Shown here: positions 18,552 to 28,298 of the stretch, one piece after another
How the letters are laid out: each line of letters opens with the position of its first letter
How positions within the stretch are numbered: the first letter of the stretch is position 1
From: an uncultured Bacteroidota bacterium
GTDB lineage: Bacteria > Bacteroidota > Bacteroidia > Flavobacteriales > Flavobacteriaceae
Length of the DNA: 64,000 nucleotides
NCBI GenBank assembly: GCA_902518355.1
Contig: CABYFY010000002.1
Coordinates: forward strand, 62,001 to 126,000
Direction: 5' to 3'
Notes under the pieces: generated by a model
The model's input: the letters and a program-made list of their open reading frames with translations, nothing else
What the model was told of the DNA's origin: nothing
Database searches by the model: none
Position numbers and translations under genes: made by a program

Positions 18552-20738
18552 ATGATACCTAAAACGTATAAAGAAATAATTGATTTAGGCGACGGAAGAT
18601 CTATTTCAATAGAAACAGGAAAATTAGCAAAACAAGCACACGGATCAGTTGTGGTTCAAATGGGAAAATGTATGCTATTGTGTACAGTTGTTTCAAACTA
18701 CAAAAGTGCAAATGTTGATTTTTTACCATTAACGGTCGATTACAGAGAAAAATTTGCTGCAGCCGGTAAATACCCTGGTGGGTTCTTCAAAAGAGAAGCT
18801 AGACCAAGCAGTGATGAAATATTGACAATGAGACTTGTTGACAGAGTTTTAAGACCTCTTTTCCCAAAAGATTATCATAACGAAACTCAAGTAATGATAC
18901 AATTAATGTCACATGATGAAGATGTTATGCCTGATGCATTGGCAGGTTTAGCCGCTTCAGCTGCAATTCAATTAAGTGATATCCCTTTTGAAACAGCTAT
19001 TTCAGAAGTCAGAGTAGCTCGAATTGATGGGAATTTTGTGATAAATCCTAGTAGAGCTCAATTAGAAAATGCAGATATTGATATTATGGTTGGTGCTTCT
19101 AGTGATTCTGTAATGATGGTAGAAGGTGAAATGGAAGAATGTTCTGAAGAAGAAATGGTTGAAGCAATAAAATTTGCTCATGAATCAATCAAAATACAGT
19201 GTAAAGCACAAGAAAAATTAGCAAAAGCATTTGGTAAAAAAGAAACTCGTGAATACGATCTTGAAGATGAGGATGAGGATTTGATGAAAAAAGTACATGA
19301 GTTTACATATGATAAATGTTATGGAGTAGCTAAAAAAGGACTTTCCAAATCTGAAAGAGGAATTGCTTTTGATACGGTTAAAGAAGAATTATTAGCTACA
19401 TTTAGTGAAGAGGAATTAGAAGAAAAAGAAGAATTAGTAACAAAATACTTCTATAAATCAGAAAAAGAAGCAATTAGAAACCTCACTCTTGATGAAGGAA
19501 TTCGTTTAGACGGTAGAAAAACTACTGATATTAGACCAATTTGGTGTGAGGTTAACTACTTACCGTCAACCCACGGTTCATCTTTATTTACAAGAGGTGA
19601 AACTCAGGCTCTTGCGACAGTTACATTAGGAACATCAAGAGAAGCAAATCAGATAGACTCCCCTACTTTTGAGGGCGAAGAAAGATTTTATTTACATTAT
19701 AACTTCCCTCCTTTCTCAACTGGTGAAGCTAGACCTTTAAGAGGAACTTCAAGAAGAGAGATTGGTCACGGAAATCTGGCACAAAGAGCATTAAAAAGAA
19801 TGGTTCCAGCTGATTGTCCATACACAGTAAGGGTGGTGAGTGAAGTACTTGAAAGTAACGGATCTTCGTCAATGGCAACTGTTTGCTCAGGAACAATGGC
19901 ATTAATGGATGCAGGTGTTCAATTGAAAAAACCTGTTTCTGGTATAGCTATGGGATTAATTTCAGATGGTAAAAAACATGCAGTTTTAAGTGATATTTTA
20001 GGAGATGAAGATCACCTTGGTGACATGGACTTTAAGGTCACTGGAACAGCTGATGGAATTACAGCATGTCAAATGGATATTAAAATCAAGGGATTATCCT
20101 ATGAAATTTTAGTGGAAGCACTTACACAAGCAAAAGATGGAAGATTACATATTTTATCCAAACTTACAGATACAATTGAAACACCAAATGCTGATGTTAA
20201 AGCCCACGCACCAAAAATGATTACAAGAACAATCCCAGGAGATTATATTGGAGCATTGATTGGACCTGGTGGAAAAAATATTCAAGAGCTACAGAAAACA
20301 AGTGGTTGTACAATAGTAATTAACGAAGATCCTGACACAGAACAAGGAATAGTAGAGATTCTTGGAACCGATCAAGAAGGTATTGACGCAGTACTGTCGC
20401 ACATTGAATCAATGCTGTTCAAACCTGAAGTCGGAAGTGTTTACGAGGTAAAAGTGATAAAATTGTTAGATTTTGGAGCTGTAGTTGAATACTGTGAGGC
20501 ACCAGGAAATGAAGTTTTACTTCATATTAGTGAGCTTGCATGGGAAAAAACAGAAAATGTAACCGACGTGGTTAATTTAGGAGATACTTTAGATGTAAAA
20601 TACTTCGGAGTAGATCCAAGAACCAGAAAAGAAAAAGTTTCAAGAAAAGCTTTATTGCCTAAGCCTGAAGGTTATGTTGATAAGCCTAGGAAAACTTTTA
20701 ACAGAAACAATAATAGAAAAGGATTTAATAAAAAATAA
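18552..20738 (+). CDS. pnp: Polyribonucleotide nucleotidyltransferase (PNPase)
   Basis: Phosphorolytic 3'-5' exoribonuclease of RNA turnover, 728 aa. In order: a first RNase PH domain (residues ~1-230), an all-helical linker rich in acidic residues, a second catalytic RNase PH domain (from about 320, with [20 protein letters not shown]), a KH domain (about 565-620, with [15 protein letters not shown]) and an S1 domain (about 635-700). The tail is basic ([13 protein letters not shown]). It lies downstream of rpsO and upstream of rpoD (50 bp). Confidence 0.98.
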   Translation: MIPKTYKEIIDLGDGRSISIETGKLAKQAHGSVVVQMGKCMLLCTVVSNYKSANVDFLPLTVDYREKFAAAGKYPGGFFKREARPSSDEILTMRLVDRVLRPLFPKDYHNETQVMIQLMSHDEDVMPDALAGLAASAAIQLSDIPFETAISEVRVARIDGNFVINPSRAQLENADIDIMVGASSDSVMMVEGEMEECSEEEMVEAIKFAHESIKIQCKAQEKLAKAFGKKETREYDLEDEDEDLMKKVHEFTYDKCYGVAKKGLSKSERGIAFDTVKEELLATFSEEELEEKEELVTKYFYKSEKEAIRNLTLDEGIRLDGRKTTDIRPIWCEVNYLPSTHGSSLFTRGETQALATVTLGTSREANQIDSPTFEGEERFYLHYNFPPFSTGEARPLRGTSRREIGHGNLAQRALKRMVPADCPYTVRVVSEVLESNGSSSMATVCSGTMALMDAGVQLKKPVSGIAMGLISDGKKHAVLSDILGDEDHLGDMDFKVTGTADGITACQMDIKIKGLSYEILVEALTQAKDGRLHILSKLTDTIETPNADVKAHAPKMITRTIPGDYIGALIGPGGKNIQELQKTSGCTIVINEDPDTEQGIVEILGTDQEGIDAVLSHIESMLFKPEVGSVYEVKVIKLLDFGAVVEYCEAPGNEVLLHISELAWEKTENVTDVVNLGDTLDVKYFGVDPRTRKEKVSRKALLPKPEGYVDKPRKTFNRNNNRKGFNKK

Positions 20739-20788
20739 ATAATATTTTTGTAAGGTTTATTTATTAAAATCTTCTTATTTAATTCATT

Positions 20789-21652
20789 ATGAGACAATTA
20801 AAGATAACCAAACAGGTAACTAATAGAGAAACTGCATCTCTTGATAAGTATTTACAAGAAATTGGTAAAGTTGACCTTATTACTGCTGAAGAGGAAGTTG
20901 AATTAGCTCAAAGAGTAAAACAGGGCGATCAATTAGCTCTGGAAAAGCTCACAAAAGCTAATTTACGTTTCGTTGTCTCAGTAGCAAAGCAATATCAAAA
21001 TCAAGGACTAACCCTTCCTGACTTGATTAACGAAGGAAATCTTGGTTTGATAAAAGCGGCCCAAAGATTTGATGAGACAAGAGGATTTAAGTTTATTTCT
21101 TACGCTGTTTGGTGGATTAGACAATCTATTTTGCAAGCATTAGCTGAGCAATCTAGAATTGTTAGACTTCCTTTAAATAAGATTGGATCGATAAATAAAA
21201 TTAATAAAACTTATGCCTTTTTAGAGCAATCTCATGAAAGACCCCCTAGTGCAGAGGAAATTGCAAATGAATTAGATATGACCATAAATGACGTGAAAGA
21301 ATCGATGAAAAATTCAGGTCGTCATGTATCTATGGACGCACCACTTGTTGAAGGTGAAGATTCAAATTTATATGATGTTTTAAGAAGCGGCGAATCTCCA
21401 AATCCTGACAAAGAGCTAATTCACGAATCTCTGAGAACAGAAATAGAGAGAGCCCTTGAAACTTTAACGCCAAGAGAGGCAGATGTAATTAAATTATACT
21501 TTGGTCTTGGAAATCATCATCCTATGACCCTTGAAGAAATAGGAGAAACTTTTGATTTAACAAGAGAAAGAGTAAGACAAATAAAAGAAAAGGCCATAAG
21601 AAGGCTAAAACACACATCAAGAAGTAAGATTTTAAAAACTTATTTAGGCTAA
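20789..21652 (+). CDS. rpoD: RNA polymerase primary sigma factor (sigma-70/RpoD)
   Basis: Primary sigma factor of only 287 aa, typical of Bacteroidota, which lack region 1.1 and the long non-conserved region. Visible parts: region 1.2 ([20 protein letters not shown]), region 2 ([17 protein letters not shown] and [13 protein letters not shown]), region 3 and region 4 helix-turn-helix ([20 protein letters not shown]). This factor reads the TAnnTTTG promoters found in this window. A TATTTTTG at 20743-20750, between pnp and rpoD, may be an internal promoter -7 box, but no matching -33 element is evident. Confidence 0.97.
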   Translation: MRQLKITKQVTNRETASLDKYLQEIGKVDLITAEEEVELAQRVKQGDQLALEKLTKANLRFVVSVAKQYQNQGLTLPDLINEGNLGLIKAAQRFDETRGFKFISYAVWWIRQSILQALAEQSRIVRLPLNKIGSINKINKTYAFLEQSHERPPSAEEIANELDMTINDVKESMKNSGRHVSMDAPLVEGEDSNLYDVLRSGESPNPDKELIHESLRTEIERALETLTPREADVIKLYFGLGNHHPMTLEEIGETFDLTRERVRQIKEKAIRRLKHTSRSKILKTYLG

Positions 21653-21699
21653 ATAAAATATGACTTCATTATTGATTACCTTTAATAAAAATTCTTCTA

Positions 21700-22356
21700 A
21701 TGGGTAATCAACTGATAGCACCTTCTATTCTTTCCGCTGATTTCTCTGATCTTAAAGCAGATATTCAAATGGTTAATGAAAGTGAAGCTGATTGGTTTCA
21801 TGTTGACATTATGGATGGTGTATTTGTTCCAAACATATCCTTTGGAATGCCTGTATTAAAATCGATTAATCAATACGCTACAAAGACTTTAGATGTTCAT
21901 TTGATGATTGTAAACCCTGAAAAGTATATAGAGAAGTTTGCAGAACTTGGAAGTGATATCTTAACAATACATTATGAGGTTTCGAAAGACAAACTTGCTG
22001 AATCATTAAAATCTATTAAAAATAGCGGGATGAAAGCTGGTGTCGCTATTAATCCTGACACAGATATCACTATATTAGAAAAATACATTCAAGAAATTGA
22101 TTTGGTATGTGTGATGGGGGTTTTTCCAGGTTTTAGCGGTCAAGCATTTATTGAGGCTACTTACCATAGATGTAAAGCGGTTAAGGAATTAATAAATAAA
22201 CATAATTCAGACACCTTAATTGAAGTTGATGGTGGTGTTACTTTGGATAATGCAAAAAAACTAATTGAATGCGGAGCTGATGTCTTAGTCTCTGGAAGTC
22301 ATGTGTTTAAAGCTGAAAATCCAAAAGAAATTATATCTAAATTAAAACATGTCTAA
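21700..22356 (+). CDS. rpe: Ribulose-phosphate 3-epimerase
   Basis: TIM-barrel epimerase of the pentose phosphate pathway interconverting ribulose-5-P and xylulose-5-P, 218 aa. Signature parts: IAPSILSADFSDL, FHVDIMDGVFVPNISFG, LDVHLMI, VMGVFPGFSGQ and EVDGGV near the C-terminus. These contain the catalytic Asp and metal-ligand His residues. It ends just before a strong hairpin (22359-22383). Confidence 0.97.
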   Translation: MGNQLIAPSILSADFSDLKADIQMVNESEADWFHVDIMDGVFVPNISFGMPVLKSINQYATKTLDVHLMIVNPEKYIEKFAELGSDILTIHYEVSKDKLAESLKSIKNSGMKAGVAINPDTDITILEKYIQEIDLVCVMGVFPGFSGQAFIEATYHRCKAVKELINKHNSDTLIEVDGGVTLDNAKKLIECGADVLVSGSHVFKAENPKEIISKLKHV

Positions 22357-22358
22357 TA

Positions 22359-22383
22359 TTATCTTAACGATTTGTTAAGATAA
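22359..22383 (+). terminator. Hairpin after rpe, candidate terminator
   Basis: A perfect 10-bp inverted repeat, TTATCTTAAC-gattt-GTTAAGATAA, begins 3 bp after the rpe stop codon. There is no clean U-tract after it (ATATAATAG follows), so it could instead be a protein-binding palindrome or an mRNA 3'-end stabiliser. Confidence 0.45.
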
Positions 22384-22391
22384 ATATAATA

Positions 22392-22451
22392 GACATTTTA
22401 AATTTTCAACAGATAGGAATAGCCGACATTTTATAGATAATATCCGACATT
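22392..22451 (+). repeat. GACATT direct repeats upstream of the 22498 gene
   Basis: CCGACATT occurs at 22423-22430 and 22444-22451, exactly 21 bp apart (two helical turns). A third, weaker copy (GACATTTTA) begins at 22392, 33 bp before the second. A -7 box TATATTTG (22467-22474) follows, so the last repeat covers the position of the -33 element, as an activator site would. Confidence 0.5.
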
Positions 22452-22497
22452 ATATATTTTTTTATATATATTTGCCAAGACGAATTATAACTACCCA

Positions 22498-23997
22498 ATG
22501 ATTAGCAGACTAATATCATTTCTACTGTTTTTTATATTCACTTTTACATTTCCTTTAAATAATGAAATACAGGGAAAATTTATTTATGATGTAGATATAA
22601 ATAAAAATGAACTTTATTTGTTTAATAATCTGCTAGAATTAAAAACGTATGATCTTGAAACTGGCATAGTTAAATTTTCTCGTCAAATTAATCAATTAGA
22701 TGCAAATCGTTTAAACAATAGAACCTGGAGCGGTCTCTATAGTGGAGATGTTAACCTGAGTCCTGATGTTATGAACGGACTTATGGATAATCTTGAATTA
22801 AAGAAACTTGAAAATGATAAATTTTATCTTTTTCATGATGGAGGTGGACTCGTCTTATCATTAGAGAATGATAAATTAAATAGAGTTGATAACAGTTTTC
22901 CATTTATGAACAAATTCTTTGGAGACTTCATAAACTATAACAATAAATTATTTCACTTTGGAGGATATGGCTTATTTAGAACTAATAATACAATGCTCCT
23001 CTTTGATGAAGGCAACTCCAATCAATGGGATGAGGTAACCTACAAAAATAATCTTCCAAACGAAATAAAAAGTGGACTAGCATCTTTTTTTTCTCTTCTA
23101 ATTGATTCAGATTACTACGTATTAAGTGGAAATAGTTCCTTCAATAATGAAAGAGTTTTTAATAAATCTATATTGAAGTTTGATTTTGAAGAATATTCAT
23201 GGGAAAAATTAGGAGAAATAAATCTGGATCTTTCTGCAAATCCATTAATAATACCATCCGAAACCTGTTTTTATATTTTTGACAGAGATTTCTTTTATCA
23301 AGTTCAGTTACTAAAAGGAAAAATGTTAAAGTTTGACTACATGAGAGATTTTAAAGCTGAAAATTTGGGCAGTAATATACCTTACAGTAAGAGTGATCAA
23401 TCATTCTTAAGTATAAATAAAAAGGGAGAAGAATTTGGTGTTATAAGCATGAATAATTATGATAATAAGTACATTCACACATTCAGACCTCATAATGGTA
23501 GAGTGAACACTTCAATGCTTAATAAATACAAGCTTGATCAGATTATAAATGTTGACTCAGTCAAAGAAATACCCCTGTATAAAGTTGAACAATCAAGAAA
23601 TCAATTTTTTATACCAATGTTAATTGTATTAGTGATAATCATTATTAATTTATTTTATAAGGGAGTAAAGAAAGATGAAAAGGGAGTAAATAAAAAATTA
23701 TACACAATTGAAGAAGATAAACTATTCTTCTTGGGTACTAAAATAAATATAGACAATAATGCTCTTGAAATTTTAAAAATGCTACAAGAGAGTGAACAAA
23801 TCACAAGTAATGATATTGTAGCTAAATTGGTTGATAATGGTCTGTCATATGACTATGCGTCTAAAGTGAAAAATAAAATCATTGAATCCCTAAATGAAAA
23901 GTTTGAATTTATTACTGGATCTAATGAAGCGTTTATAAATATTAGCAAAAGCTCTAAGGACAAAAGAATCCAAATATTAAGCCTGCTTAAGAATTAA
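22498..23997 (+). CDS. Unrecognised membrane protein: periplasmic Kelch-like domain, one TM helix, cytoplasmic winged-helix-like domain
   Basis: Protein of 499 aa that I cannot assign to a named family. It has an N-terminal signal peptide or anchor (about 1-20). About 340 residues of repeated beta-strand pattern with Kelch-like phrases follow (LFHFGGYGLFRTNNTML, YVLSGNSSFNNERVFNKS). There is a hydrophobic helix at about 370-387 (FFIPMLIVLVIIIINLFY) and a ~110-residue cytoplasmic C-terminus. That end (ALEILKMLQES...ITSNDIVAKL...ASKVKNKIIESLNEKF..ITGS...KDKRIQILSLL) resembles a winged helix with a terminal wing. I infer a one-component membrane sensor-regulator, but DNA binding is unproven. It lies beside the capsule initiation genes and overlaps wecA tail to tail by 11 bp. 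Confidence 0.6.
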   Translation: MISRLISFLLFFIFTFTFPLNNEIQGKFIYDVDINKNELYLFNNLLELKTYDLETGIVKFSRQINQLDANRLNNRTWSGLYSGDVNLSPDVMNGLMDNLELKKLENDKFYLFHDGGGLVLSLENDKLNRVDNSFPFMNKFFGDFINYNNKLFHFGGYGLFRTNNTMLLFDEGNSNQWDEVTYKNNLPNEIKSGLASFFSLLIDSDYYVLSGNSSFNNERVFNKSILKFDFEEYSWEKLGEINLDLSANPLIIPSETCFYIFDRDFFYQVQLLKGKMLKFDYMRDFKAENLGSNIPYSKSDQSFLSINKKGEEFGVISMNNYDNKYIHTFRPHNGRVNTSMLNKYKLDQIINVDSVKEIPLYKVEQSRNQFFIPMLIVLVIIIINLFYKGVKKDEKGVNKKLYTIEEDKLFFLGTKINIDNNALEILKMLQESEQITSNDIVAKLVDNGLSYDYASKVKNKIIESLNEKFEFITGSNEAFINISKSSKDKRIQILSLLKN

Positions 23998-25096
23998 TAT
24001 TTTTTCTTTTCATAAATTCAAAAAAGACAAACCAAGCCAGACTAATAAGAATATAAATTAACGTAAGCTCTTTTGAGTTGAAATTAGGCTCAATTAAAAA
24101 TATTACAACACAATTAAAACAATTAATAAAAGTTAAGAAAAGTGATGTTCTTAAGTGTGTCATACCGCTATTCAAAAGAATATGATGCAGATGGTTAGTA
24201 TCTGCAGAAAACGGAGATTTTTTATTTAATATCCTAACTATCATTACCCTTAAAGTGTCAAGTACTGGTATTGAAATTATAGAGATTGCAATTACAGGAA
24301 TATTCTCAAGTTTTATCGAAAAAATATCAACTAGCTTCGCTGAAGGGGATGTTGAAATATAATGAATTAAATAATAAGCCATCCAAAAACCAATAAAGAG
24401 CGATCCAGCATCTCCAACAAATAATTTCTTTCCTCTTTTTGAAAAATTATACCTCAAAAAGATAGCACTAGATGCAATTATGACAGCAGAAATTGAATTT
24501 AATGTATAGAAATCATTTATATCATTGATATAAAGAAATGATAAAAAGAAAAATATCGAGAATATTGCTAAATACCCATCGATCCCATCAGTTAAATTAA
24601 TTGCATTCATAATCGAGAGATAAACAAAACAAGTAAAAATAAAACTTGGAATTGATCCCAATTCATAAATACCTAAAAATCCATTTAAGTTTGAAATAAT
24701 ATCAAAGCCTGAATCTGACAAATAGAATGAGTAAACCAGCATTGAAATCAAAAAAGTAAGGATGATATACTTATGAAAAGCCGTTAATTCTGTAAAATCA
24801 TCGTAGAACCCTAGAACAGCTATTAAAATAGAAGTTCCTATAACCGGTGAAATTGCTTTAAATTCAACAAAATCTAAGTTATCTAAAACAACAGCAGCTA
24901 CCATAATAACTGAAGCATAAACAACTCCTCCTCCAGTGTAAACTAACCCCTTATGAGCTGCTCTTGAATTAGTAGATTTTACCAAATTATATCTCTTTGC
25001 AAAAACAATATACCTTCTAAAAACAAACCTGGACAAGAATACTGTAAGTACTAATAAACCTAAGTAGTATAAAGCATACGGAAACTCTGAATTCAT
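23987..25096 (-). CDS. MraY/WecA-family undecaprenyl-phosphate sugar-1-phosphate transferase
   Basis: Polytopic inner-membrane enzyme, 369 aa, that transfers a HexNAc-1-phosphate from UDP-HexNAc to undecaprenyl phosphate and so starts polysaccharide or O-antigen assembly. The family motifs are visible: TGGGVVYASVIM near the N-terminus, FYDDFTEL, MNAINLTDGIDGYLAIFS, LFVGDAGSLFIGFWMAYY and DTNHLHHILL (the HxxH-type loop). About ten hydrophobic helices are present. It is the WecA/TagO type rather than MraY. The locus also has a second, unrelated initiating enzyme (34160-34825). Confidence 0.93.
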   Translation of the reverse strand: MNSEFPYALYYLGLLVLTVFLSRFVFRRYIVFAKRYNLVKSTNSRAAHKGLVYTGGGVVYASVIMVAAVVLDNLDFVEFKAISPVIGTSILIAVLGFYDDFTELTAFHKYIILTFLISMLVYSFYLSDSGFDIISNLNGFLGIYELGSIPSFIFTCFVYLSIMNAINLTDGIDGYLAIFSIFFFLSFLYINDINDFYTLNSISAVIIASSAIFLRYNFSKRGKKLFVGDAGSLFIGFWMAYYLIHYISTSPSAKLVDIFSIKLENIPVIAISIISIPVLDTLRVMIVRILNKKSPFSADTNHLHHILLNSGMTHLRTSLFLTFINCFNCVVIFLIEPNFNSKELTLIYILISLAWFVFFEFMKRKNINS

Positions 25097-25127
25097 TAAT
25101 CAAATTTAATAATTTTAAAAGTTTATC

Positions 25128-25160
25128 TTGTAATGTCTTTAAATTTCTTTTTTAAATTTG
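25128..25160 (+). promoter_or_regulatory. Promoter of the PHP phosphatase gene
   Basis: TTG (25128-25130), 22 bp, TAAATTTG (25153-25160): a good match to the Bacteroidota consensus, 19 bp upstream of the ATG at 25180. Confidence 0.6.
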
Positions 25161-25179
25161 AATATAATTATTGTACCGT

Positions 25180-25917
25180 ATGGATATTTCGTTTTTTATT
25201 AAGAAAAAAAAACAACGATTATTTGAGGGGTTTATTGATATCCATAATCATATATTACCTGGAATTGATGACGGTAGTAAATCTATGAGTCAATCACTTG
25301 ATATGTTGAATATATACTCTGATTTAGGGGTACAAAAACTGATTACGACCCCACACATATACAAAGATTTATATCCAAATACAAAACAAAGTATAGAAAC
25401 AGCATATACATTACTACATGAAGCTTCAAAAAATCAGAGCGTTGATATCATTAGCTATGCTGCAGAATATATGGTGGATGAATTTTTTATAAATGAAATT
25501 AATTCTGAAACTCCCTTACTAACTTGTTTTAATGAACATGTGTTGATTGAAATTCCATTTTTTGGAAATTTGAAGCGATTAAACGAAGCACTTTTTAAAT
25601 TACTAAACATGGGGTATTTACCCATTTTAGCACATCCAGAACGCTATACAGCTTTACAAACAACAAAAGAAGTTAAAGAACTTAAACAGAAAGGGGCTAT
25701 TATGCAATTAAATGCATTGTCGCTCTTAGGATTTTATGGAAGAGAAGTTCAAAAAAAAGCCTCTCTTTGGCTTCAAAAAGGATTGTATGATGTTATTGGG
25801 ACCGATGCCCACAACCCATATCAATTAAGTAAACTGAAGGAAATTCACTTAAGTAAAAAAGAACTTACTGCTTGGAATCAAATTTGTGAAAAGCAAGTTA
25901 CCCTGACCAATTCCTAA
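25180..25917 (+). CDS. CpsB/YwqE-type PHP-domain protein-tyrosine phosphatase
   Basis: Metal-dependent tyrosine phosphatase of the PHP superfamily, 245 aa, whose known partners are BY-type tyrosine kinases such as Wzc. The metal-ligand motifs are clear: FIDIHNHILPGIDDGS at the N-terminus, TTPHIYKDLYPN, ILAHPERYTAL and DVIGTDAHNPY. The ATG at 25180 is preferred to a TTG three codons upstream. It is convergent with the wzc-type kinase gene and overlaps its last codons by 4 bp, so the kinase and the enzyme that probably dephosphorylates it face each other. Confidence 0.93.
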   Translation: MDISFFIKKKKQRLFEGFIDIHNHILPGIDDGSKSMSQSLDMLNIYSDLGVQKLITTPHIYKDLYPNTKQSIETAYTLLHEASKNQSVDIISYAAEYMVDEFFINEINSETPLLTCFNEHVLIEIPFFGNLKRLNEALFKLLNMGYLPILAHPERYTALQTTKEVKELKQKGAIMQLNALSLLGFYGREVQKKASLWLQKGLYDVIGTDAHNPYQLSKLKEIHLSKKELTAWNQICEKQVTLTNS

Positions 25918-28295
25918 GACTTGTCTTCCGAATAACCATAGCCATATCCATAATTGTATTTGTACATGTAACTATAGCGGTAACTGTATCCGTATCTGTA
26001 ATATGATCTTGCTCCTGCCTTAATACCATTCAGAATAAGCCCTATTTTGTTGACTTTTTTATCTTGAACAAAGCTATTAATAAAAGAAATTAAATTTATC
26101 TCTGTGAAATTTGAACGGACAGTATACAACACTAAATCTACGATTTTCAATAAGGGAAGGCTATCACCCACGAGCACCAATGGTGCAGAGTCAATAATGA
26201 TATAATCATACGATTTCTTTAATGCTTCTAATAAATTTGAGAAAGATTCAGATCCCAATAGTTCAGCTGGATTTGGTGGAATAGGTCCACTCAGCAAAAT
26301 ATCCAACCTATGGTTAAATAAATCAATAGTATTAATGTACTCTGAATTCAGCTCCGTAATTCTGTTGGAAATAAGCGTACTCAATCCTTTGGAATTGGTT
26401 TTTCTATCCAAATCAATTAAGTTATGTATCTGAGGATTTCTTAAGTCAGCTCCAATAAGCAATACTTTTTTACCCGTAGCTACATAACTAGAAGCGATAT
26501 TAAAAGCCGTCAAGGTCTTTCCCTCACCCTTAACACTGGAGGTACATAAAATTATATGTTGGTTTTGATCATTATTGAGCTTATAACTGATATTAGAACG
26601 AATCATACGAGACGATTCGGCAAAGATCCCGCGAGAATCCATAATCGAATTAATATTTTCTACAAAGGGTACCTCACCAAGGATATCTAAATTAGGCGCC
26701 AATTTTTCCAATTGTTCTCTAGTATGTATTTTAGAATCGACAAGCTTTAGGACATATAGGACTACAAATGGGATAAATAGGCCTAAAATTAGCGACGCAA
26801 GAAATATAATTGATTTTTTGGGTGCTACAGGAATAAAATCTGTGTTAGCATAATCGATGATACGTGTATTTGGCACTGTAGCTTCATAACTAATCGACGC
26901 TTCCTCACGGCGCTGAAGCAAAAACAAGTATAATTTTTCAGCTATTTGAAATTTTCGCTGAAAAGTTTGTAATGTTGCCTCAAGATCCGGGATTTTTGAG
27001 ACCTCTGAATTTGTTTGATTTTGAAAGTCTTTAAATTCAGACAAAGAGGTGTTTAAATTTGAAATATAGTTATCAATACTCTTCAATATGTTCCTTCGCA
27101 AATCAGTCAAATCCTCGCTCAATTGAACAACTACAGGATTTCTCGTAGTGGCTCCAGCTAATAAATTTTTACGTTTTAATGCCAATTCATTGTAAAACAG
27201 TACTAAATCATTGACATTACCACTAGCTAAACCAATATCGGAAGGTAATAGACTAAAATCCTCTTGATTTTGAAGATTCCTTTGTAAGGAGATTGCAAGT
27301 TCTTTTTGTGTGGATAAATCAAAACGTTGCTGATCAAGTATCGATATGTTATTCAGTGCCAATCCTGTTTGAGCTTCTGGTGAAAAAATAAGATTTTTTG
27401 ATTTAAACCCAGTTGTTTTAAGGGTTAATGAATCTATTTCATTTTTGATAGAAATCAATCTTTTATTAATAAAATCGATTGATAGCGAAAAAATTTCTTG
27501 TTTGTCGTTTTTTTGTTGCTCATGAGCAACTTCAATGAGCGTATTAATGATCGCTTCATTACGTTCTATATTTGAACCTTCAATCATTAAATTGATATTA
27601 TCCCCTTCACCAAGTTTAGAAGTCGAAGTAAGTATAATCTGTCTTGAAAGATTTATGATACTATTCTCTTTGGAAGTTCTAACAATAATGAATTTAATAA
27701 GTTCAGTTTTATCTTTTTCAAATATTTCATTTATTGTGTCATTGTTGATAATGAGTGTAAAATCTTTTGTTTCAAATAATTCTGAGGGATCAAAATTCTT
27801 CGTATCCTCTCCTATTTTAACAATTCCTTGGTTAGGTTCTAAAAATAGACTTATAACGTTTGTATCAATTTCAGTAAAAGTTTTATCGTTTTTAAAGGTA
27901 ATTCGGAAGGGAATATCATCACCAAAGAGGAGACCATTCTTTACATTACCAACAGAGTAAATTTGTGTTTGTAAATCCAAACGGTCTGAAAGCTCGGCTA
28001 AATTTATTTTCGAGCTAATTTGCGCAATAAAATTATCAATTTTTGTCCTTCCTAGATTAAACATAGGGGGAGCATTATCGCTTAAAAAAGAGGAGGGGTC
28101 TGAGGCAGCATCTTTGACTTGTAAGTTTGCATTTGTTTCATAAATTGTGTCAGCATATCGAATGTAGATGTATGATCCAAAAAAGAAAAAAAGAATTGAG
28201 ACTGCAAACCAAGGCCAAAAAAAGGCATAATATCTGATTTCTTTTAATAAATCAATATCATCATCTTGATACATAAAATTATCAGGTGTATTCAT
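25914..28295 (-). CDS. wzc: Wzc-type polysaccharide co-polymerase / BY tyrosine kinase
   Basis: Inner-membrane polysaccharide co-polymerase with a cytoplasmic autokinase, 793 aa. Order: N-terminal membrane helix (about 30-48), a long periplasmic region with coiled-coil stretches, a second helix (about 497-520), then the kinase domain with Walker A VKGEGKTLTAFN (about 586), Walker A' LLIGADLRNPQIHN and Walker B YIIIDSAPL. The last ~34 residues are a tyrosine cluster with 13 Tyr (ARSYYRYGYSYRYSYMYKYN and onward), the autophosphorylation tail. It is 3 bp from the Wza-type lipoprotein gene, so kinase and export pore form one operon. It controls chain length and export of the polysaccharide. Confidence 0.96.
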   Translation of the reverse strand: MNTPDNFMYQDDDIDLLKEIRYYAFFWPWFAVSILFFFFGSYIYIRYADTIYETNANLQVKDAASDPSSFLSDNAPPMFNLGRTKIDNFIAQISSKINLAELSDRLDLQTQIYSVGNVKNGLLFGDDIPFRITFKNDKTFTEIDTNVISLFLEPNQGIVKIGEDTKNFDPSELFETKDFTLIINNDTINEIFEKDKTELIKFIIVRTSKENSIINLSRQIILTSTSKLGEGDNINLMIEGSNIERNEAIINTLIEVAHEQQKNDKQEIFSLSIDFINKRLISIKNEIDSLTLKTTGFKSKNLIFSPEAQTGLALNNISILDQQRFDLSTQKELAISLQRNLQNQEDFSLLPSDIGLASGNVNDLVLFYNELALKRKNLLAGATTRNPVVVQLSEDLTDLRRNILKSIDNYISNLNTSLSEFKDFQNQTNSEVSKIPDLEATLQTFQRKFQIAEKLYLFLLQRREEASISYEATVPNTRIIDYANTDFIPVAPKKSIIFLASLILGLFIPFVVLYVLKLVDSKIHTREQLEKLAPNLDILGEVPFVENINSIMDSRGIFAESSRMIRSNISYKLNNDQNQHIILCTSSVKGEGKTLTAFNIASSYVATGKKVLLIGADLRNPQIHNLIDLDRKTNSKGLSTLISNRITELNSEYINTIDLFNHRLDILLSGPIPPNPAELLGSESFSNLLEALKKSYDYIIIDSAPLVLVGDSLPLLKIVDLVLYTVRSNFTEINLISFINSFVQDKKVNKIGLILNGIKAGARSYYRYGYSYRYSYMYKYNYGYGYGYSEDKS

Positions 28296-28298
28296 ATT

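Noticed and set aside
25101-25108. TAAATTTG on the minus strand before the WecA-like gene
   Set aside because: Only 4 bp from the start codon and without a -33 element, so it is probably chance or would give a leaderless mRNA.
27535-27960. Rightward ORF of 141 codons within wzc
   Set aside because: Antisense shadow of the kinase gene; the wzc reading frame is intact and conserved.
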